DNA of 64,000 bases from the NCBI RefSeq assembly GCF_003627965.1, contig NZ_RBWE01000001.1:1719282-1783281 (forward strand), read 5' to 3'. The notes beneath the pieces were generated by a model. It did not search any database. It was not told where the DNA came from and saw only the letters and a list, made by a program, of their open reading frames with translations. Each line of letters begins with the position of its first letter. The first letter of the stretch is position 1. This document shows, in pieces, positions 43,068 through 53,110 of the stretch. The DNA is from Desulfofundulus salinus (GTDB taxonomy: Bacteria; Bacillota; Desulfotomaculia; Desulfotomaculales; Desulfovirgulaceae). The position numbers and the translations under genes are program-made.

Positions 43068-43838
43068 TTAGCCCTCACGGGCAGCCTGTTTCTTTTTGGC
43101 TTCCTGGAGAACCTCCTCCTTGATCTTCAGGGCATCTCCCATCACCATACCAAATTGCAGCCATTTAAATCCAAACTGCAACAGCTCCAGGTCGTCGGTT
43201 TTGATCCGTTCCACGACCTCCGGATCCACTTCAAAAACATCCAGGAACCTGCTTTCAAAGACAAACTGCCTGAACTTGTCCAGATCATAGCAGGCCATAT
43301 AATACATCTGGACAATGCGCGGGTTGGCCACCTTTTCGTTCAGCACCCGGGGGCTGTTGGAAAGCAGCTTGAAGATGGCCTCTACATCCTCATAGACAAA
43401 CAGTCCCTGCTCCCTGAGGTAATCTTCAACATACAGCTCTTGGGGCTCTTCCAGGCCCCGGCAACGGGACGGGTCAGTTAAGATAGTGAACTGATCGCAT
43501 TCGGAACACCTGTCTAAAGGAAACATGCGACACGCCCAGGGGCGATCGTCATAGATCTGACATCCCCGGGGAGTTACAAAGGGGCACTTTCTGTCCTGTT
43601 CTTCATCCATTTTCAAGAGTACCACGGGTAAGCCGGTTCCTTCCCCAATTAAGGAGACGGTATAACGATCCAGAAATTCCCCCGAGGAAAGTCCCAGCCT
43701 TTTGCGCATGCGCAGGACGTCAAAAGGTGAGAGATAAATGTTTACATCCCGGCAACAGTGGGTGAAACAGGAAAGCCCTGGATGACAGGAAAAGTGAAAC
43801 TTGCTGTCACTGCTCAGTAGCGGTTTTTCATTGACCAT
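43068..43838 (-). CDS. YkgJ-family cysteine cluster protein
   Basis: The 256-residue protein is of the CxxxCxxCC family (YkgJ, PF03692): CHPGLSCFTHCC at the N-terminus, CPFVTPRGCQIYDDRPWACRMFP and RCSEC. These Cys bind zinc or an Fe-S cluster. The C-terminal helical half is specific to this group. Function is not established. ATG 43838, weak GAGGGG upstream. Confidence 0.82.
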   Translation of the reverse strand: MVNEKPLLSSDSKFHFSCHPGLSCFTHCCRDVNIYLSPFDVLRMRKRLGLSSGEFLDRYTVSLIGEGTGLPVVLLKMDEEQDRKCPFVTPRGCQIYDDRPWACRMFPLDRCSECDQFTILTDPSRCRGLEEPQELYVEDYLREQGLFVYEDVEAIFKLLSNSPRVLNEKVANPRIVQMYYMACYDLDKFRQFVFESRFLDVFEVDPEVVERIKTDDLELLQFGFKWLQFGMVMGDALKIKEEVLQEAKKKQAAREG

Positions 43839-44050
43839 AATTTTTTATCCCCTCTTCCCAATATTAAGTTAAGTTAATTGCAAAAAAGTTATTTAACCAA
43901 TTCTTCCGGATCGCGGCCGCTCTCACCACGGCCATTCTGTCCTTTCTTTAGGCTAACTCATTATAACCCTTTTTTGTCCGAAATAGCAAGCCAATCTTTC
44001 CTGCCAAAAATACAAGGGACAGGTACATTGAAAACGCACCCGTCCCTTGC

Positions 44051-45919
44051 TCAAGCGGTATAAATAGCACCTTTGGGACAGCGGGCCAAACAGGCCCCGC
44101 ATTTCAAGCACTTCTGCCGGTCAATAAAATAGGGCTGGCCTTTCTTTTCCCCTATAATGGCTTTGGCGACACATTCCCGGGCACACAAGCCGCAGGCAAC
44201 GCATTTTTCCTCATCTATTACGTAGTCAAGCAATGCCCGGCAGACTCCGGCGGGACAGCGCTTATCCCTGATGTGGGCCTCATATTCGTCCCGGAAGTAT
44301 TTTAAGGTGGAAAGAACAGGGTTGGGCGCAGTCTGGCCCAGGCCACATAAAGAAGCGTCCATAACCTCCCGGGAAAGCTCTTCCAGCTCGTTCAGGTCTC
44401 CCATTTGTCCTTGTCCCAGGGTAATCCGTTCCAGAATTTCCAGCATGCGCTTTGTTCCCACCCTGCAGGGAGTGCACTGGCCGCAGGACTCATCCTGGCT
44501 AAACTGCAGATAAAACTTGGCAATGTCTACAATGCAATCGGTTTCGTCCAGGACGATCATGCCTCCGGAACCCATCATGGAGCCCAGCTGCTTTAAGGAT
44601 TCGTAGTCAATGGGCGTATCCAGGTAACGTTCTGGAATACATCCCCCGGAGGGGCCGCCGGTTTGTACCGCCTTGAATTGCCGTCCTTCGGGAATCCCTC
44701 CACCAATATCAAAAACCACAGTACGTAATGTAGTGCCCATGGGCACCTCAATTAAACCCGTATTCAAAACCTTGCCGGCCAGGGAAAAGACCTTGGTTCC
44801 CCGGCTGTTTTCCGTACCGAGGGAGGCAAACCAGGCGGGCCCTTCGCGAATGATCACCGGCACATTGGCGTAGGTTTCCACGTTATTCAGCAGGGTGGGC
44901 TTTCCCCACAGACCGCACTGGGCAGGGTAGGGAGGCCGGGGGCGGGGTTCACCCCGCTCGCCAACGGCCGAACGCAAAAGGGCGGTCTCCTCGCCGCAAA
45001 CAAAGGCACCGGCACCCAGGCGCAGGTCGATGTCAAAGTCAAAATTAGTATTAAATATGCGCCGCCCCAGTAATCCATACTGCCGGGCCTGGGCAATAGC
45101 CCGTTCCAACCGGTCTACGGCAATGGGATACTCTGCCCGCACGTAAATATAACCTTCCCGGGCCCCAATGGCATAGCCGGCAATGGCCATGGCTTCCAGC
45201 ACGCTGTGGGGATCTCCCTCGAGAATACTCCGATCCATAAACGCCCCGGGATCCCCCTCGTCCGCATTGCAAACCACGTATTTTACCGGTCCCTCCGCGA
45301 CCGCCGCCAGCTCCCATTTACGGCCGGTGGGAAAACCCGCACCGCCCCGCCCCCGCAAGCCGGATTGCTTAATAGCATCCACCACCTGGGCCGGCGTCCA
45401 ATTTAGCAGGACATCGGCCAGGGCAAAATAGCCCTCACATGCTATATATTCCGTAATATCCTCGGGGTTGATCAGACCACAATTGCGCAGGGCTACCCGG
45501 TATTGGGCGCGGAAAAACTGGATATCTGAAAGGCGTCGCTTTCTTTCCCCGGAAGCCGGTTCTTCATAAAGAAGGCGTTCCACTACCTGACCTTCCAGCA
45601 AATGTTTTTCCACGATTTCGGCAACATCTTCTTTTTTTACCAAACAATAAAGGGTTTGTCCGGGGTAAATAACCACCAGGGGTCCCATTTTACAAAAACC
45701 AAAACAACCCGTCTTGATTACCCGGGCCTGGACCTTCTTTAACTGAACCTGTTTGGCCAGCTCCTCCCTTACCTGATGGCTGGCCGAAGATGTGCAACCC
45801 GTACCGGTACAGACCAGCACCTGCCAGCCGGCGGCATCCCCCGGTTTTTCCCTGCGGGCGTTAATGTCCGGGAGCCGTTTCTTCTGGATATCGATCAGGT
45901 CGTTCAGCCCGTTGATCAC
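44051..45919 (-). CDS. NADH-binding flavoprotein subunit (NuoF/HydB type)
   Basis: The 622-residue FMN/Fe-S protein oxidises NADH within a hydrogenase, dehydrogenase or bifurcating complex. A thioredoxin-like 2Fe-2S domain (CTGTGCTSSAS, GCFGFCKMGP) is followed by the NADH/FMN domain (LRGRGGAGFPTGRKWE, GEETALLRS) and an N3-type cluster (ESCGQCTPCR). A two-[4Fe-4S] ferredoxin tail ends it (CVACGLCARECV, CLKCGACLARCP). GTG at 45919 follows GGGAGG. It overlaps nuoE by 59 bases. No catalytic HydA or NuoG lies in the window. Confidence 0.9.
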   Translation of the reverse strand: MINGLNDLIDIQKKRLPDINARREKPGDAAGWQVLVCTGTGCTSSASHQVREELAKQVQLKKVQARVIKTGCFGFCKMGPLVVIYPGQTLYCLVKKEDVAEIVEKHLLEGQVVERLLYEEPASGERKRRLSDIQFFRAQYRVALRNCGLINPEDITEYIACEGYFALADVLLNWTPAQVVDAIKQSGLRGRGGAGFPTGRKWELAAVAEGPVKYVVCNADEGDPGAFMDRSILEGDPHSVLEAMAIAGYAIGAREGYIYVRAEYPIAVDRLERAIAQARQYGLLGRRIFNTNFDFDIDLRLGAGAFVCGEETALLRSAVGERGEPRPRPPYPAQCGLWGKPTLLNNVETYANVPVIIREGPAWFASLGTENSRGTKVFSLAGKVLNTGLIEVPMGTTLRTVVFDIGGGIPEGRQFKAVQTGGPSGGCIPERYLDTPIDYESLKQLGSMMGSGGMIVLDETDCIVDIAKFYLQFSQDESCGQCTPCRVGTKRMLEILERITLGQGQMGDLNELEELSREVMDASLCGLGQTAPNPVLSTLKYFRDEYEAHIRDKRCPAGVCRALLDYVIDEEKCVACGLCARECVAKAIIGEKKGQPYFIDRQKCLKCGACLARCPKGAIYTA

Positions 45920-46415
45920 CGGCAATCACCTCCCTGCGCCGGTACTTCCGCAACAGCTTAGCCACATCCTGACGTCTAAATTTTCCGTACACTTCATCCT
46001 CAACCGTTAGAACTGGCGCCAACCCGCAGGCACCCACACAGCGGGTGCTCTTCACCGTAAATAAACCGTCAGCGGAGGTATCGCCCTCGTGCAGGTCCAG
46101 CTGGCGCCTGAACTCGTCGAGAATACCCTGGGCGCCCTGAACGTAGCAGGCCGTTCCCATGCAGACACTGATGCCGTATTTTCCCCGGGGCTCTGTATGA
46201 AAGAGGGCGTAAAACGTAACCACCCCGTTAACCTCACTTACCGGCATGTCCAGCTTGCCTGCAATATAGGTTTGCACTTCCTCCGGCAGGTAGCCAAAAA
46301 TATCCTGAGCCTCTTTCAGGATGCGGATTAGCTGTCCCTCCTGATGGCCGTAGCGTTCAATTACCTCGTCCAGCTGCCGGTACTTTTCGTCCAACTCCTT
46401 TTCCCCGCCGGCCAC
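45861..46415 (-). CDS. 2Fe-2S subunit (NuoE/HydC type)
   Basis: The 184-residue thioredoxin-fold protein holds one 2Fe-2S cluster, with ligands in CMGTACYVQGA and CVGACGLAPVL. It transfers electrons with the NuoF-type subunit. GTG at 46415 has AGGAGG eight bases upstream; the longer frame starts inside that site. It is first of two genes, with no third subunit beside it. Confidence 0.9.
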   Translation of the reverse strand: MAGGEKELDEKYRQLDEVIERYGHQEGQLIRILKEAQDIFGYLPEEVQTYIAGKLDMPVSEVNGVVTFYALFHTEPRGKYGISVCMGTACYVQGAQGILDEFRRQLDLHEGDTSADGLFTVKSTRCVGACGLAPVLTVEDEVYGKFRRQDVAKLLRKYRRREVIAGDQRAERPDRYPEETAPGH

Positions 46416-46553
46416 GGCTTTCACCTCCTAAAGGATAGTTTGCCGTGGGAAGAATTAATAAATGCACCTCTTTAAGGAATCATTAATACAAAAATTGGTA
46501 ATCCTACAGATAAGAATGATAAACCATAAAACAAACTCAAAGGAGGGTCAGTA

Positions 46554-47561
46554 GTGAAGGTATTTAAATTTCCCCGCCGGGCCTTGTATCTCGCCTACCA
46601 GTCCTGGCAAAAACGTCGCCGGCGGGGTGAGCTTTTGCGTTACTACGTTAAACCAAAAGAAGACAGCCGCAACCGGATTGCCCGCTGGCTGGATTTCTAC
46701 GGTACCCTTTTAATATTGTGGATATTGAGTTTCGTGTTTTTAACCACGTTCTGGCCCGGTAAGATCGCCCTGTCCTTTTCCCTGGCCATCGTAAGTTCCA
46801 CCGGTCTTTTGGCGGCAAAAATCCAAAAGAAAAGGTTCCAGACGGAAACCCTCTATCGCAAACTACGCTCTTTAGCTGAAAAGTACCGGGAGAAATTAAA
46901 GCAGTTCAGAACTGCTGAAGAACTGGCTTCTTTTTTATGGCCGATCCTGGAAAGCCTGCCCCAGTTTGAGCAGGCGCGGCCAAAGGGTAGAAAAAGGGAC
47001 AAGACGGCAAAAGTACCGGCCGGAGTTATCCAGGCAACTTACCGTAATGTACCCGTACTCGTCGAGTTTATACCGGCCGACCAGAGTCCGGTGGATGTTT
47101 CCGCGGTGCATAACCTGGTCAGGACGATGAAAAAGCAGGGTTATCAATACGCCCTCCTGGTTACCCCCGGGGAATTTGCCCCGAGCACCAGACGGCTGGT
47201 GGCTTCACTGCGCAGCCAATACCGCATTGCCCTGGTGCCGGAAAAAGAACTGTTGTACCTCGTGGCCCAGGCAGAAAAAATAAAGGAGTCCACAGACCAG
47301 ATAACGGCGGAAAAAACCATATCCCTCCCGTCTCTGTCTGCCCTCAAGCAAGTGGCCCTTGATTATAAAAAGGGGCGCGCTTACCTGACTGCCGGGGCGT
47401 TTTTAATAGGCTTCCATTTCCTGTTAGGGATAAACAATCCGGTCGGCAAGGTTTACCTTTTCCTGGCCGCGGTCAACCTCGTGCTGGCCGTGCTCTGTCT
47501 GGTTTTCGGGGAAAGGGAAACGGCGCCGCCGGATTTCCACGACCTCCAGCCCGAAACATAA
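46554..47561 (+). CDS. Membrane protein with Mrr-like domain
   Basis: The 335-residue protein has a basic start, two N-terminal TM helices (about 49-90), a middle domain, and two C-terminal TM helices (about 280-320). The middle has the pattern of restriction-endonuclease-like (Mrr_cat) domains: VIQATYRNVPVLVEF, VDVSAVHNLVRTMKKQGYQY and ALLVTPGEFAPSTRRL. The catalytic D-QxK pair is not clear, so the fold may be inactive. GTG start with AAAGGAGGG. Function unknown. Confidence 0.6.
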   Translation: MKVFKFPRRALYLAYQSWQKRRRRGELLRYYVKPKEDSRNRIARWLDFYGTLLILWILSFVFLTTFWPGKIALSFSLAIVSSTGLLAAKIQKKRFQTETLYRKLRSLAEKYREKLKQFRTAEELASFLWPILESLPQFEQARPKGRKRDKTAKVPAGVIQATYRNVPVLVEFIPADQSPVDVSAVHNLVRTMKKQGYQYALLVTPGEFAPSTRRLVASLRSQYRIALVPEKELLYLVAQAEKIKESTDQITAEKTISLPSLSALKQVALDYKKGRAYLTAGAFLIGFHFLLGINNPVGKVYLFLAAVNLVLAVLCLVFGERETAPPDFHDLQPET

Positions 47562-47579
47562 CGCCTCCTGGAAAAACGT

Positions 47580-47612
47580 GGGGCCACTGTCAAAGGTGGT
47601 CCCTTTAATTAT
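47580..47612 (+). terminator. Rho-independent terminator
   Basis: GGGGCCAC pairs with GTGGTCCC (one G-U), followed by TTTAATT. Confidence 0.6.
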
Positions 47613-47680
47613 TCTTGATGGTACATAGAATTAATGTAAGTTACTAACAATATCGATATGTAGCCTATTGAGGTGTCACA

Positions 47681-48787
47681 ATGCACGATCCGGGGAAGAT
47701 TTCAGGTCTGCAAATGGTATATTTGCTGATCAATGTTGTCGGTGCTACGGCCCTGGTTTTTTTGCCCGGGTTTACTGCATCCATAGTGGGAAGGGATGAC
47801 TGGGTAACCCCGGTTCTGGCCACCCTGCCCGGTTTTTACGTCATCCTGGTAATCACAGCCCTGGGCCGGCGTTTTCCCGACCGGACCATTGTGCAGTACA
47901 TAGAAAAACTGCTGGGCCCCTGGCTGGGAAAAATCATCGCCTTTTTCTACGTGCTGTTTTTTCTGCACGTGAACGGAGTGATCGTGCGGGAATTTGGTGA
48001 ACTGGTTGCCGCCACCATTATGCCCCAAACCCCACAGGTAGTTTTTGCCGCTTTAATGGTTGCTGTCTGCAGCTACGGCCTGCACCAGGGCCTGGAGGTG
48101 ATAGCCCGGGTTATGGAATTAGCTTACCCTATGATGCTTATCCTCTTTGGCTTAATTCTCATTCTGGTGTCCGGGCACATGGAACTGGCCAACCTGTTTC
48201 CAATGCTCCAACACGATTTCAAAACCATCATCCGGGCCAGCCTCAATCCCATTGCCTGGCGGAATGAGGTGTTTCTCCTGGGCATGTTCTTTCCCTACCT
48301 GGCCAGGCCTGATTTGGCCCGACGCAACGGGATCATTGCCGTAGCGGTCATCGGATTGATCCTTACTGTAAACGCCCTCGCCTGTACCGCCGTCTTTGGT
48401 GTCTCCACCGGAAGGTTTAATTTTGCCACCTTCGAGCTGGTGAGGCTGGCCGGTTTTGGTACCTTTTTAACCCGTCTTGACGCCATCTGGATTGTGATCT
48501 GGATCGTGGGTATCTTTGGAAAGGTAGCCTTATTTCATTATGCCGCGATAATGGGCACTGTCCAGCTGCTCAGACTTAAAGACCATCGAACCGTTATCGT
48601 TCCGTTGAGTATTCTTCTCATTGCCCTGTCCCTGAGCCAGTTTAAAAATTTAACGGAAATGATGGCCTGGATTAACGGTCCCTGGATTCCCTACGCCTAT
48701 CTCTTTGAAATGGGCATTCCCACCTTTTTGCTTCTCCTGGCTTTCTTAAGGGAAAAACCTGCCCTCAAACGTAACCCATCAAAGTAA
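47681..48787 (+). CDS. Spore germination permease, GerAB family
   Basis: The 368-residue membrane protein has about ten TM helices and belongs to the GerAB/endospore amino acid permease family (ISGLQMVYLLINVVGA at the start, VREFGELVAATIMPQTP after TM3-4). GerAB binds germinant in the inner spore membrane together with GerAA and GerAC. Those two are absent here, so this is an orphan. ATG follows GAGGTG. Confidence 0.85.
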   Translation: MHDPGKISGLQMVYLLINVVGATALVFLPGFTASIVGRDDWVTPVLATLPGFYVILVITALGRRFPDRTIVQYIEKLLGPWLGKIIAFFYVLFFLHVNGVIVREFGELVAATIMPQTPQVVFAALMVAVCSYGLHQGLEVIARVMELAYPMMLILFGLILILVSGHMELANLFPMLQHDFKTIIRASLNPIAWRNEVFLLGMFFPYLARPDLARRNGIIAVAVIGLILTVNALACTAVFGVSTGRFNFATFELVRLAGFGTFLTRLDAIWIVIWIVGIFGKVALFHYAAIMGTVQLLRLKDHRTVIVPLSILLIALSLSQFKNLTEMMAWINGPWIPYAYLFEMGIPTFLLLLAFLREKPALKRNPSK

Positions 48788-48802
48788 ACCGGGAATTTTG
48801 GC

Positions 48803-48838
48803 TAAAAAAATAATCCAGCAGGGTGTTAACCAGCTGGA
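48803..48838 (-). terminator. Terminator of tRNA-Sec
   Basis: On the leftward strand TCCAGC pairs with GCTGGA, followed by TTATTTTTTT. Confidence 0.8.
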
Positions 48839-48856
48839 CCTAGCCTAAAACAGTTA

Positions 48857-48954
48857 TGGCGGGAGTGTGTGAGAATCGAACTCACCCGGGACGGGATTGC
48901 CGCCCCACAGCTGGTTTTGAAGACCAGGAGGGCCACCAGGCCCCATCCACTCCC
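48857..48954 (-). tRNA. selC: tRNA-Sec (anticodon UCA)
   Basis: The 98-base leftward transcript has acceptor GGGAGTG paired with CACTCCC, then G and an encoded CCA. The anticodon stem CTGGT/ACCAG encloses CTTCAAA, giving anticodon UCA, which reads UGA. The variable arm is long (GCTGTGGGGCGGCAATCCCG region) and the T loop reads GTTCGATTC. It pairs with selA-selB at 25876-29228. Confidence 0.95.
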
Positions 48955-48970
48955 TTGAAATCCATCTTAT

Positions 48971-49000
48971 ATTATAACATGAATAACTTAAAACAGGCAA
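48971..49000 (-). promoter_or_regulatory. Promoter of tRNA-Sec
   Basis: Reading left, TTGCCT and TATAAT are 18 bases apart and lie 17 bases before the tRNA 5' end. Confidence 0.65.
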
Positions 49001-49176
49001 ACCAAAAAACAAACCCCTCTCCATCCACTGCCATTGATTTTAAGGGAAAAATATAATACCCTAGATTAGAGAGTTGTCCGGTAGCTGGCTTTAGAAGGAT
49101 TTTACCAGTTATCCGTGGAATAATACAAAAAGCCGGGGTTTGACTTAATTACAGGCAGGTGAGCTTTTAGGAAAAG

Positions 49177-50139
49177 ATGCGGGAGTTGTTTGAGGAAATT
49201 AAAGATGAATTGGCCATCGTAGAACGGGAATTGCAAGCCACCTTGCAAACCCCGGATCCTTTTCTCACCGTAACCTCTACCCATCTTTTAAAAGCAGGGG
49301 GAAAGCGCCTGCGCCCCGCCTTTAGCTTGTTAGGGGGCAAGTGCGCCAATTTTCACCTGGAACGGGTCCTGCCCCTGGCGGTAGCTTTAGAACTCATCCA
49401 TATGGCCACCCTGGTTCACGATGATGTGGTGGACGCGGCCATGACCCGCCGCGGCGTACCCACCATTAAGGCCCGCTGGGGGAACCGGATTTCTACTCAT
49501 ATTGGAGACTACCTGTTTGCCCAATCCCTGATCCTGATTGCCAGTTACGATGAACCTCTGATACCCCGGGTGCTGGCCGATACCAGCGTAAAAATGTGCG
49601 AAGGGGAAATCCAGCAAATTTCCAGCTCCTTTGATGCCGGGCAAACGGTGAAGGACTATTTTTCGCGCATTAACCGCAAAACCGCCCTGCTCATTGCCGC
49701 CAGCTGCCAGTTAGGGGCCGTAGCCTGCGGTGCTCCAAGGGAAGTACATCTTGCTTTACGGCGGTACGGGCACAACATCGGCATGGCCTTTCAAATAACC
49801 GACGACATCCTGGACCTGGTGGCTGAACAGCGCCAACTGGGCAAACCGGTGGGCAGCGACTTGCGCCAGGGCATTATTACCCTGCCGGTCATTTACGCCC
49901 TGGAGCACAGCCCCCAGCGGGAACGTTTAAGGACATTGATTTTATCCCGGGAGAAGGATGAGGAACAGGTCCAGGAAGCAATAGCCCTCATCCGGCATTG
50001 CGGCGGGATCAAACATTCCATTGAAGTAGCCGAGAAATACATATTGAAGGCCAAAGGGGCTTTAAAGCAGTTGCCGGAACGCCCCGCCAAGAAAATTTTA
50101 GCAGCCATTGCAGATTTTATAAGCATCAGAAAATTCTAG
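49177..50139 (+). CDS. Polyprenyl (heptaprenyl) diphosphate synthase
   Basis: The 320-residue chain-elongating trans-prenyl synthase has GGKRLRPAF, the first Asp motif in LVHDDVVDAA and the second in QITDDILDLV. It makes the quinone side chain. It is complete and could pair with the motif-less HepS-like protein at 18894-19646. It lies 20 bases before the tetrapyrrole genes. Confidence 0.92.
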   Translation: MRELFEEIKDELAIVERELQATLQTPDPFLTVTSTHLLKAGGKRLRPAFSLLGGKCANFHLERVLPLAVALELIHMATLVHDDVVDAAMTRRGVPTIKARWGNRISTHIGDYLFAQSLILIASYDEPLIPRVLADTSVKMCEGEIQQISSSFDAGQTVKDYFSRINRKTALLIAASCQLGAVACGAPREVHLALRRYGHNIGMAFQITDDILDLVAEQRQLGKPVGSDLRQGIITLPVIYALEHSPQRERLRTLILSREKDEEQVQEAIALIRHCGGIKHSIEVAEKYILKAKGALKQLPERPAKKILAAIADFISIRKF

Positions 50140-50158
50140 ATAAAGGACTGAAGCTATT

Positions 50159-50806
50159 TTGCCGAAGTGTTATCCCGTCTCTTTAATTTTATCCCAGCGC
50201 CTGTGCCTGGTAGTGGGCGGCGGCAGCGTAGCGGAGCGCAAGGTGTTATCCCTCCTGGCCTGTGGGGCTAAAGTAAAGGTGGTCAGTCCCACCCTTACTC
50301 CACCCTTACGTGGACTGGTGGAAAAGGGAGAAATCAGCTACCGGCAGGGGGAATACGAAACTGCCGACCTTGCAGGCGTCTTTTTAGTAATTGCCGCCAC
50401 TGACCGGGATGAGATCAACCGCCGGGTAGCAGCCGAGGCAATGGCCAGAAATATGCTGGTGAACGTGGTAGACGATCCACCCCATGGCAATTTTTATGTC
50501 CCGGCAGTGGTAAGGCGGGGCTCCCTGCAAATCGCCATCTCCACCGACGGCAAAAGCCCCCTGCTGGCCCGGAAGATTAAAGAAGAGCTCGAAAAACGTT
50601 ATGGCCCGGAATACGGTCTTTTGGTTAATTTGCTGGGTGAATTACGCCACGATATTTTAGAAAATATAGCCGATCCCCGTAAAAGACGGGACTTGCTGAC
50701 GGCCATCCTGGATGATCAGGTTTTGCAGTTGCTGGCCAGGGGAGAACTCGAGCAAGCAAAGGAGCGGGTAATCAATGCTTATCATCGCGGTCGGAGTCAA
50801 CCATAG
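50159..50806 (+). CDS. Precorrin-2 dehydrogenase (SirC/CysG-N type)
   Basis: The 215-residue NAD-dependent enzyme makes sirohydrochlorin from precorrin-2; some members also act as ferrochelatase. The NAD loop [16 protein letters not shown] and the [20 protein letters not shown] signature are visible. It starts with TTG. It overlaps hemA by 32 bases. Confidence 0.9.
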   Translation: MPKCYPVSLILSQRLCLVVGGGSVAERKVLSLLACGAKVKVVSPTLTPPLRGLVEKGEISYRQGEYETADLAGVFLVIAATDRDEINRRVAAEAMARNMLVNVVDDPPHGNFYVPAVVRRGSLQIAISTDGKSPLLARKIKEELEKRYGPEYGLLVNLLGELRHDILENIADPRKRRDLLTAILDDQVLQLLARGELEQAKERVINAYHRGRSQP

Positions 50807-52100
50807 AACAGCACCGGTGGAAATACGGGAACGGCTTTCCTTCTCGGATCATTCCCTGGAAACATCTTTGGCCCGGTTAAACAGTTATCCCGCCATTGAG
50901 GGGTGTGTCATCCTGTCTACCTGTAACCGGACGGAAATTTACGCCGCCACGCGGGAACTGGACGAGGGGTTAAATGCCATCTGGGATTTCCTCTCCAGGA
51001 AATCGGGGGTGGACATCTCGGAAATTAAAAACTACACCTACGCCCATACCCTCTATGATACCATCCGCCATCTGTTCCGGGTGGCAGCCGGTCTGGATTC
51101 CATGATCCTGGGGGAAACCCAGATTCTGGGCCAGGTGCGTCATGCCTACCAGTTGGCCTGCCAGTTCGGGGCAACCAACCGGGTGCTGAACACCCTGTTC
51201 CAGCAGGCCATCACCGTAGGTAAACGGGTACGCACGGAAACGGGTATCGATCAGAACGCCGTATCCATCAGCTATGCCGCCGTGGAGCTGGCTAAACAAC
51301 AATTTAAGGACCTTTCCGGACGCTCGGTGCTGGTTATTGGTGCAGGCAAGATGAGCGAGCTGACCGCCCGCCACCTGGTAGCCAACGGTGTATCGGGAGT
51401 GATTGTTTCCAACCGCTCCTATCAGCGGGCCGTGGACCTGGCCGCCCAGTTTAATGGCCGGGCAGTAAAATTCGATCAACTTTACCAGTATATCGAGGAA
51501 GCGGACATCGTCATCAGCTGTACCGCAGCCTCCCACTATGTGGTACGCCTTAATGACGTGGCGGAAGCCATTGCCCGCCGGCAGGGCCGGGAGCTGATGA
51601 TCATCGATATTGCGGTACCCCGGGACATTGACCCGGCGGTGGGACAGTTGCCGGGAGTAACTCTTTATGATATCGATGATTTGCAACAGGTGGTCGACCA
51701 CAACCTGGCCCAGCGTAAAAAGGCCGCCGTGGCGGCAGAAAGCATCATTGAAGAAGAACTGGATCAGTTTATGCAGTGGTTGAGTATGCAGTTTGTCGTG
51801 CCCACCATTGTGGCCTTAAAGCAACGGGGAGAAGAAATCAAACAAAAGGAATTGCGCCGGGCCCTCAACCGGCTGGGGGACATCTCCGAGCATGATCGCA
51901 AGGTGGTCAGTTCCCTGGCCAACTCCATTGTTAATCAGCTGTTGCACGTACCGGTGACCCAGCTAAAAGCCTATGCTCTTACCCCTGAGGGTCACCTGTA
52001 TATGAAAGTATTGCAAAATCTTTTTAAACTGGAAATACCAGGTGAACAATCCCAGGCCGGGAAAAAGCCTGTACAGGGTAACCTGGCCACCGGCAGATGA
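50775..52100 (+). CDS. hemA: Glutamyl-tRNA reductase
   Basis: The 441-residue enzyme reduces glutamyl-tRNA to glutamate-1-semialdehyde, the committed C5-pathway step. Catalytic Cys50 is in [11 protein letters not shown], and [10 protein letters not shown] and the NADPH loop [17 protein letters not shown] follow. ATG at 50775. Confidence 0.96.
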   Translation: MLIIAVGVNHRTAPVEIRERLSFSDHSLETSLARLNSYPAIEGCVILSTCNRTEIYAATRELDEGLNAIWDFLSRKSGVDISEIKNYTYAHTLYDTIRHLFRVAAGLDSMILGETQILGQVRHAYQLACQFGATNRVLNTLFQQAITVGKRVRTETGIDQNAVSISYAAVELAKQQFKDLSGRSVLVIGAGKMSELTARHLVANGVSGVIVSNRSYQRAVDLAAQFNGRAVKFDQLYQYIEEADIVISCTAASHYVVRLNDVAEAIARRQGRELMIIDIAVPRDIDPAVGQLPGVTLYDIDDLQQVVDHNLAQRKKAAVAAESIIEEELDQFMQWLSMQFVVPTIVALKQRGEEIKQKELRRALNRLGDISEHDRKVVSSLANSIVNQLLHVPVTQLKAYALTPEGHLYMKVLQNLFKLEIPGEQSQAGKKPVQGNLATGR

Positions 52101-52171
52101 GTGGTAAGCTGGTGGTAGCAGTGCCCGACTCCGGACCAAGAGAGCAGGCCTTATTTATGGAGGCAAATTTA

Positions 52172-53110
52172 ATGAAGCAAGAAATTATCATCGGTACGCG
52201 GGACAGCCAGCTGGCCATGTGGCAGGCCCGGTGGGTATTGGAAAAACTGCAAAAGCTATACCCCCGGAAAAGATTTGTCCTGCGCGGTATGAAAACCCGG
52301 GGAGACCACATCCTGGATGTGGCCCTGGCTAAAATAGGGGATAAAGGCCTGTTTACCAAAGAACTGGAATTGGCTCTATCGGCCCGGGAAATTGATCTGG
52401 CGGTCCATAGCATGAAAGACCTGCCTACCCGGTTGCCCGAGGGTCTAATCATCGGGGCCTTTTGCCAGCGGGAGTACCCGGGGGACGTGTTAATTTCCCG
52501 CTACGGCCTTACCCTGGAAACACTGCCTTCAGGTGCCCGCATCGGCACCAGCAGCTTGCGGCGCACCGCCCAGTTACTTCATTTCCGGCCCGACCTTAAC
52601 GTTACTACCATCCGGGGAAACTTGACCACCCGGCTACGCAAATTGGAGGAATTAAATCTGGATGCCATAATTCTGGCTTACGCCGGGATACACCGTCTGG
52701 GACATGATGCACGCATCACCCAATTCATCCCCTTTGACATCTGCCTGCCCGCCGTAGGCCAGGGAGCTATTGCCATTGAAATTCGCGCGGATGATCCGGA
52801 AATTCAGGATTTAATTCGTCCCCTGGATGACCCAGATTCCCGGGCAACCATTACCGCCGAGAGGGCGCTGATGAGGAAACTGGAAGGCGGCTGCCAGGTA
52901 CCCATTGGTGCCCTGGGACAAATACAGCATAACCAGCTGCTTCTGGAAGGGGCCGTAGCCAGTCTTGATGGCCGCCAACTGGTTCGGGACAGAATTTCCG
53001 GACCACCAAACCAGGCAGAACAACTGGGAGAAGAGCTGGCTGCCCGGTTAATAAAACTGGGTGCGGAGGAAATCTTAAAAAAGGCGCGACAGGAGTTTGA
53101 TCTTGAATGA
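52172..53110 (+). CDS. hemC: Hydroxymethylbilane synthase
   Basis: The 312-residue enzyme polymerises four porphobilinogens. IIGTRDSQLAMWQARWV, KIGDKGLFTKELE and the dipyrromethane-cofactor Cys in KLEGGCQVPIGA are present. ATG 52172 has GGAGG seven or eight bases upstream; an upstream frame from 52097 overlaps hemA but lacks family residues. It overlaps the next gene by 4 bases. Confidence 0.95.
   Translation: MKQEIIIGTRDSQLAMWQARWVLEKLQKLYPRKRFVLRGMKTRGDHILDVALAKIGDKGLFTKELELALSAREIDLAVHSMKDLPTRLPEGLIIGAFCQREYPGDVLISRYGLTLETLPSGARIGTSSLRRTAQLLHFRPDLNVTTIRGNLTTRLRKLEELNLDAIILAYAGIHRLGHDARITQFIPFDICLPAVGQGAIAIEIRADDPEIQDLIRPLDDPDSRATITAERALMRKLEGGCQVPIGALGQIQHNQLLLEGAVASLDGRQLVRDRISGPPNQAEQLGEELAARLIKLGAEEILKKARQEFDLE

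Noticed and set aside
44008..44050. Mobile repeat near the end of the NuoF-type gene
   Set aside because: AAGGGAC/GTCCCTT is a simple inverted repeat touching the stop codon and is better read as part of a terminator; only one copy is seen.
48856..49056. Small rightward frame over 48856-49056
   Set aside because: It is read across the tRNA-Sec gene, which folds fully on the opposite strand.
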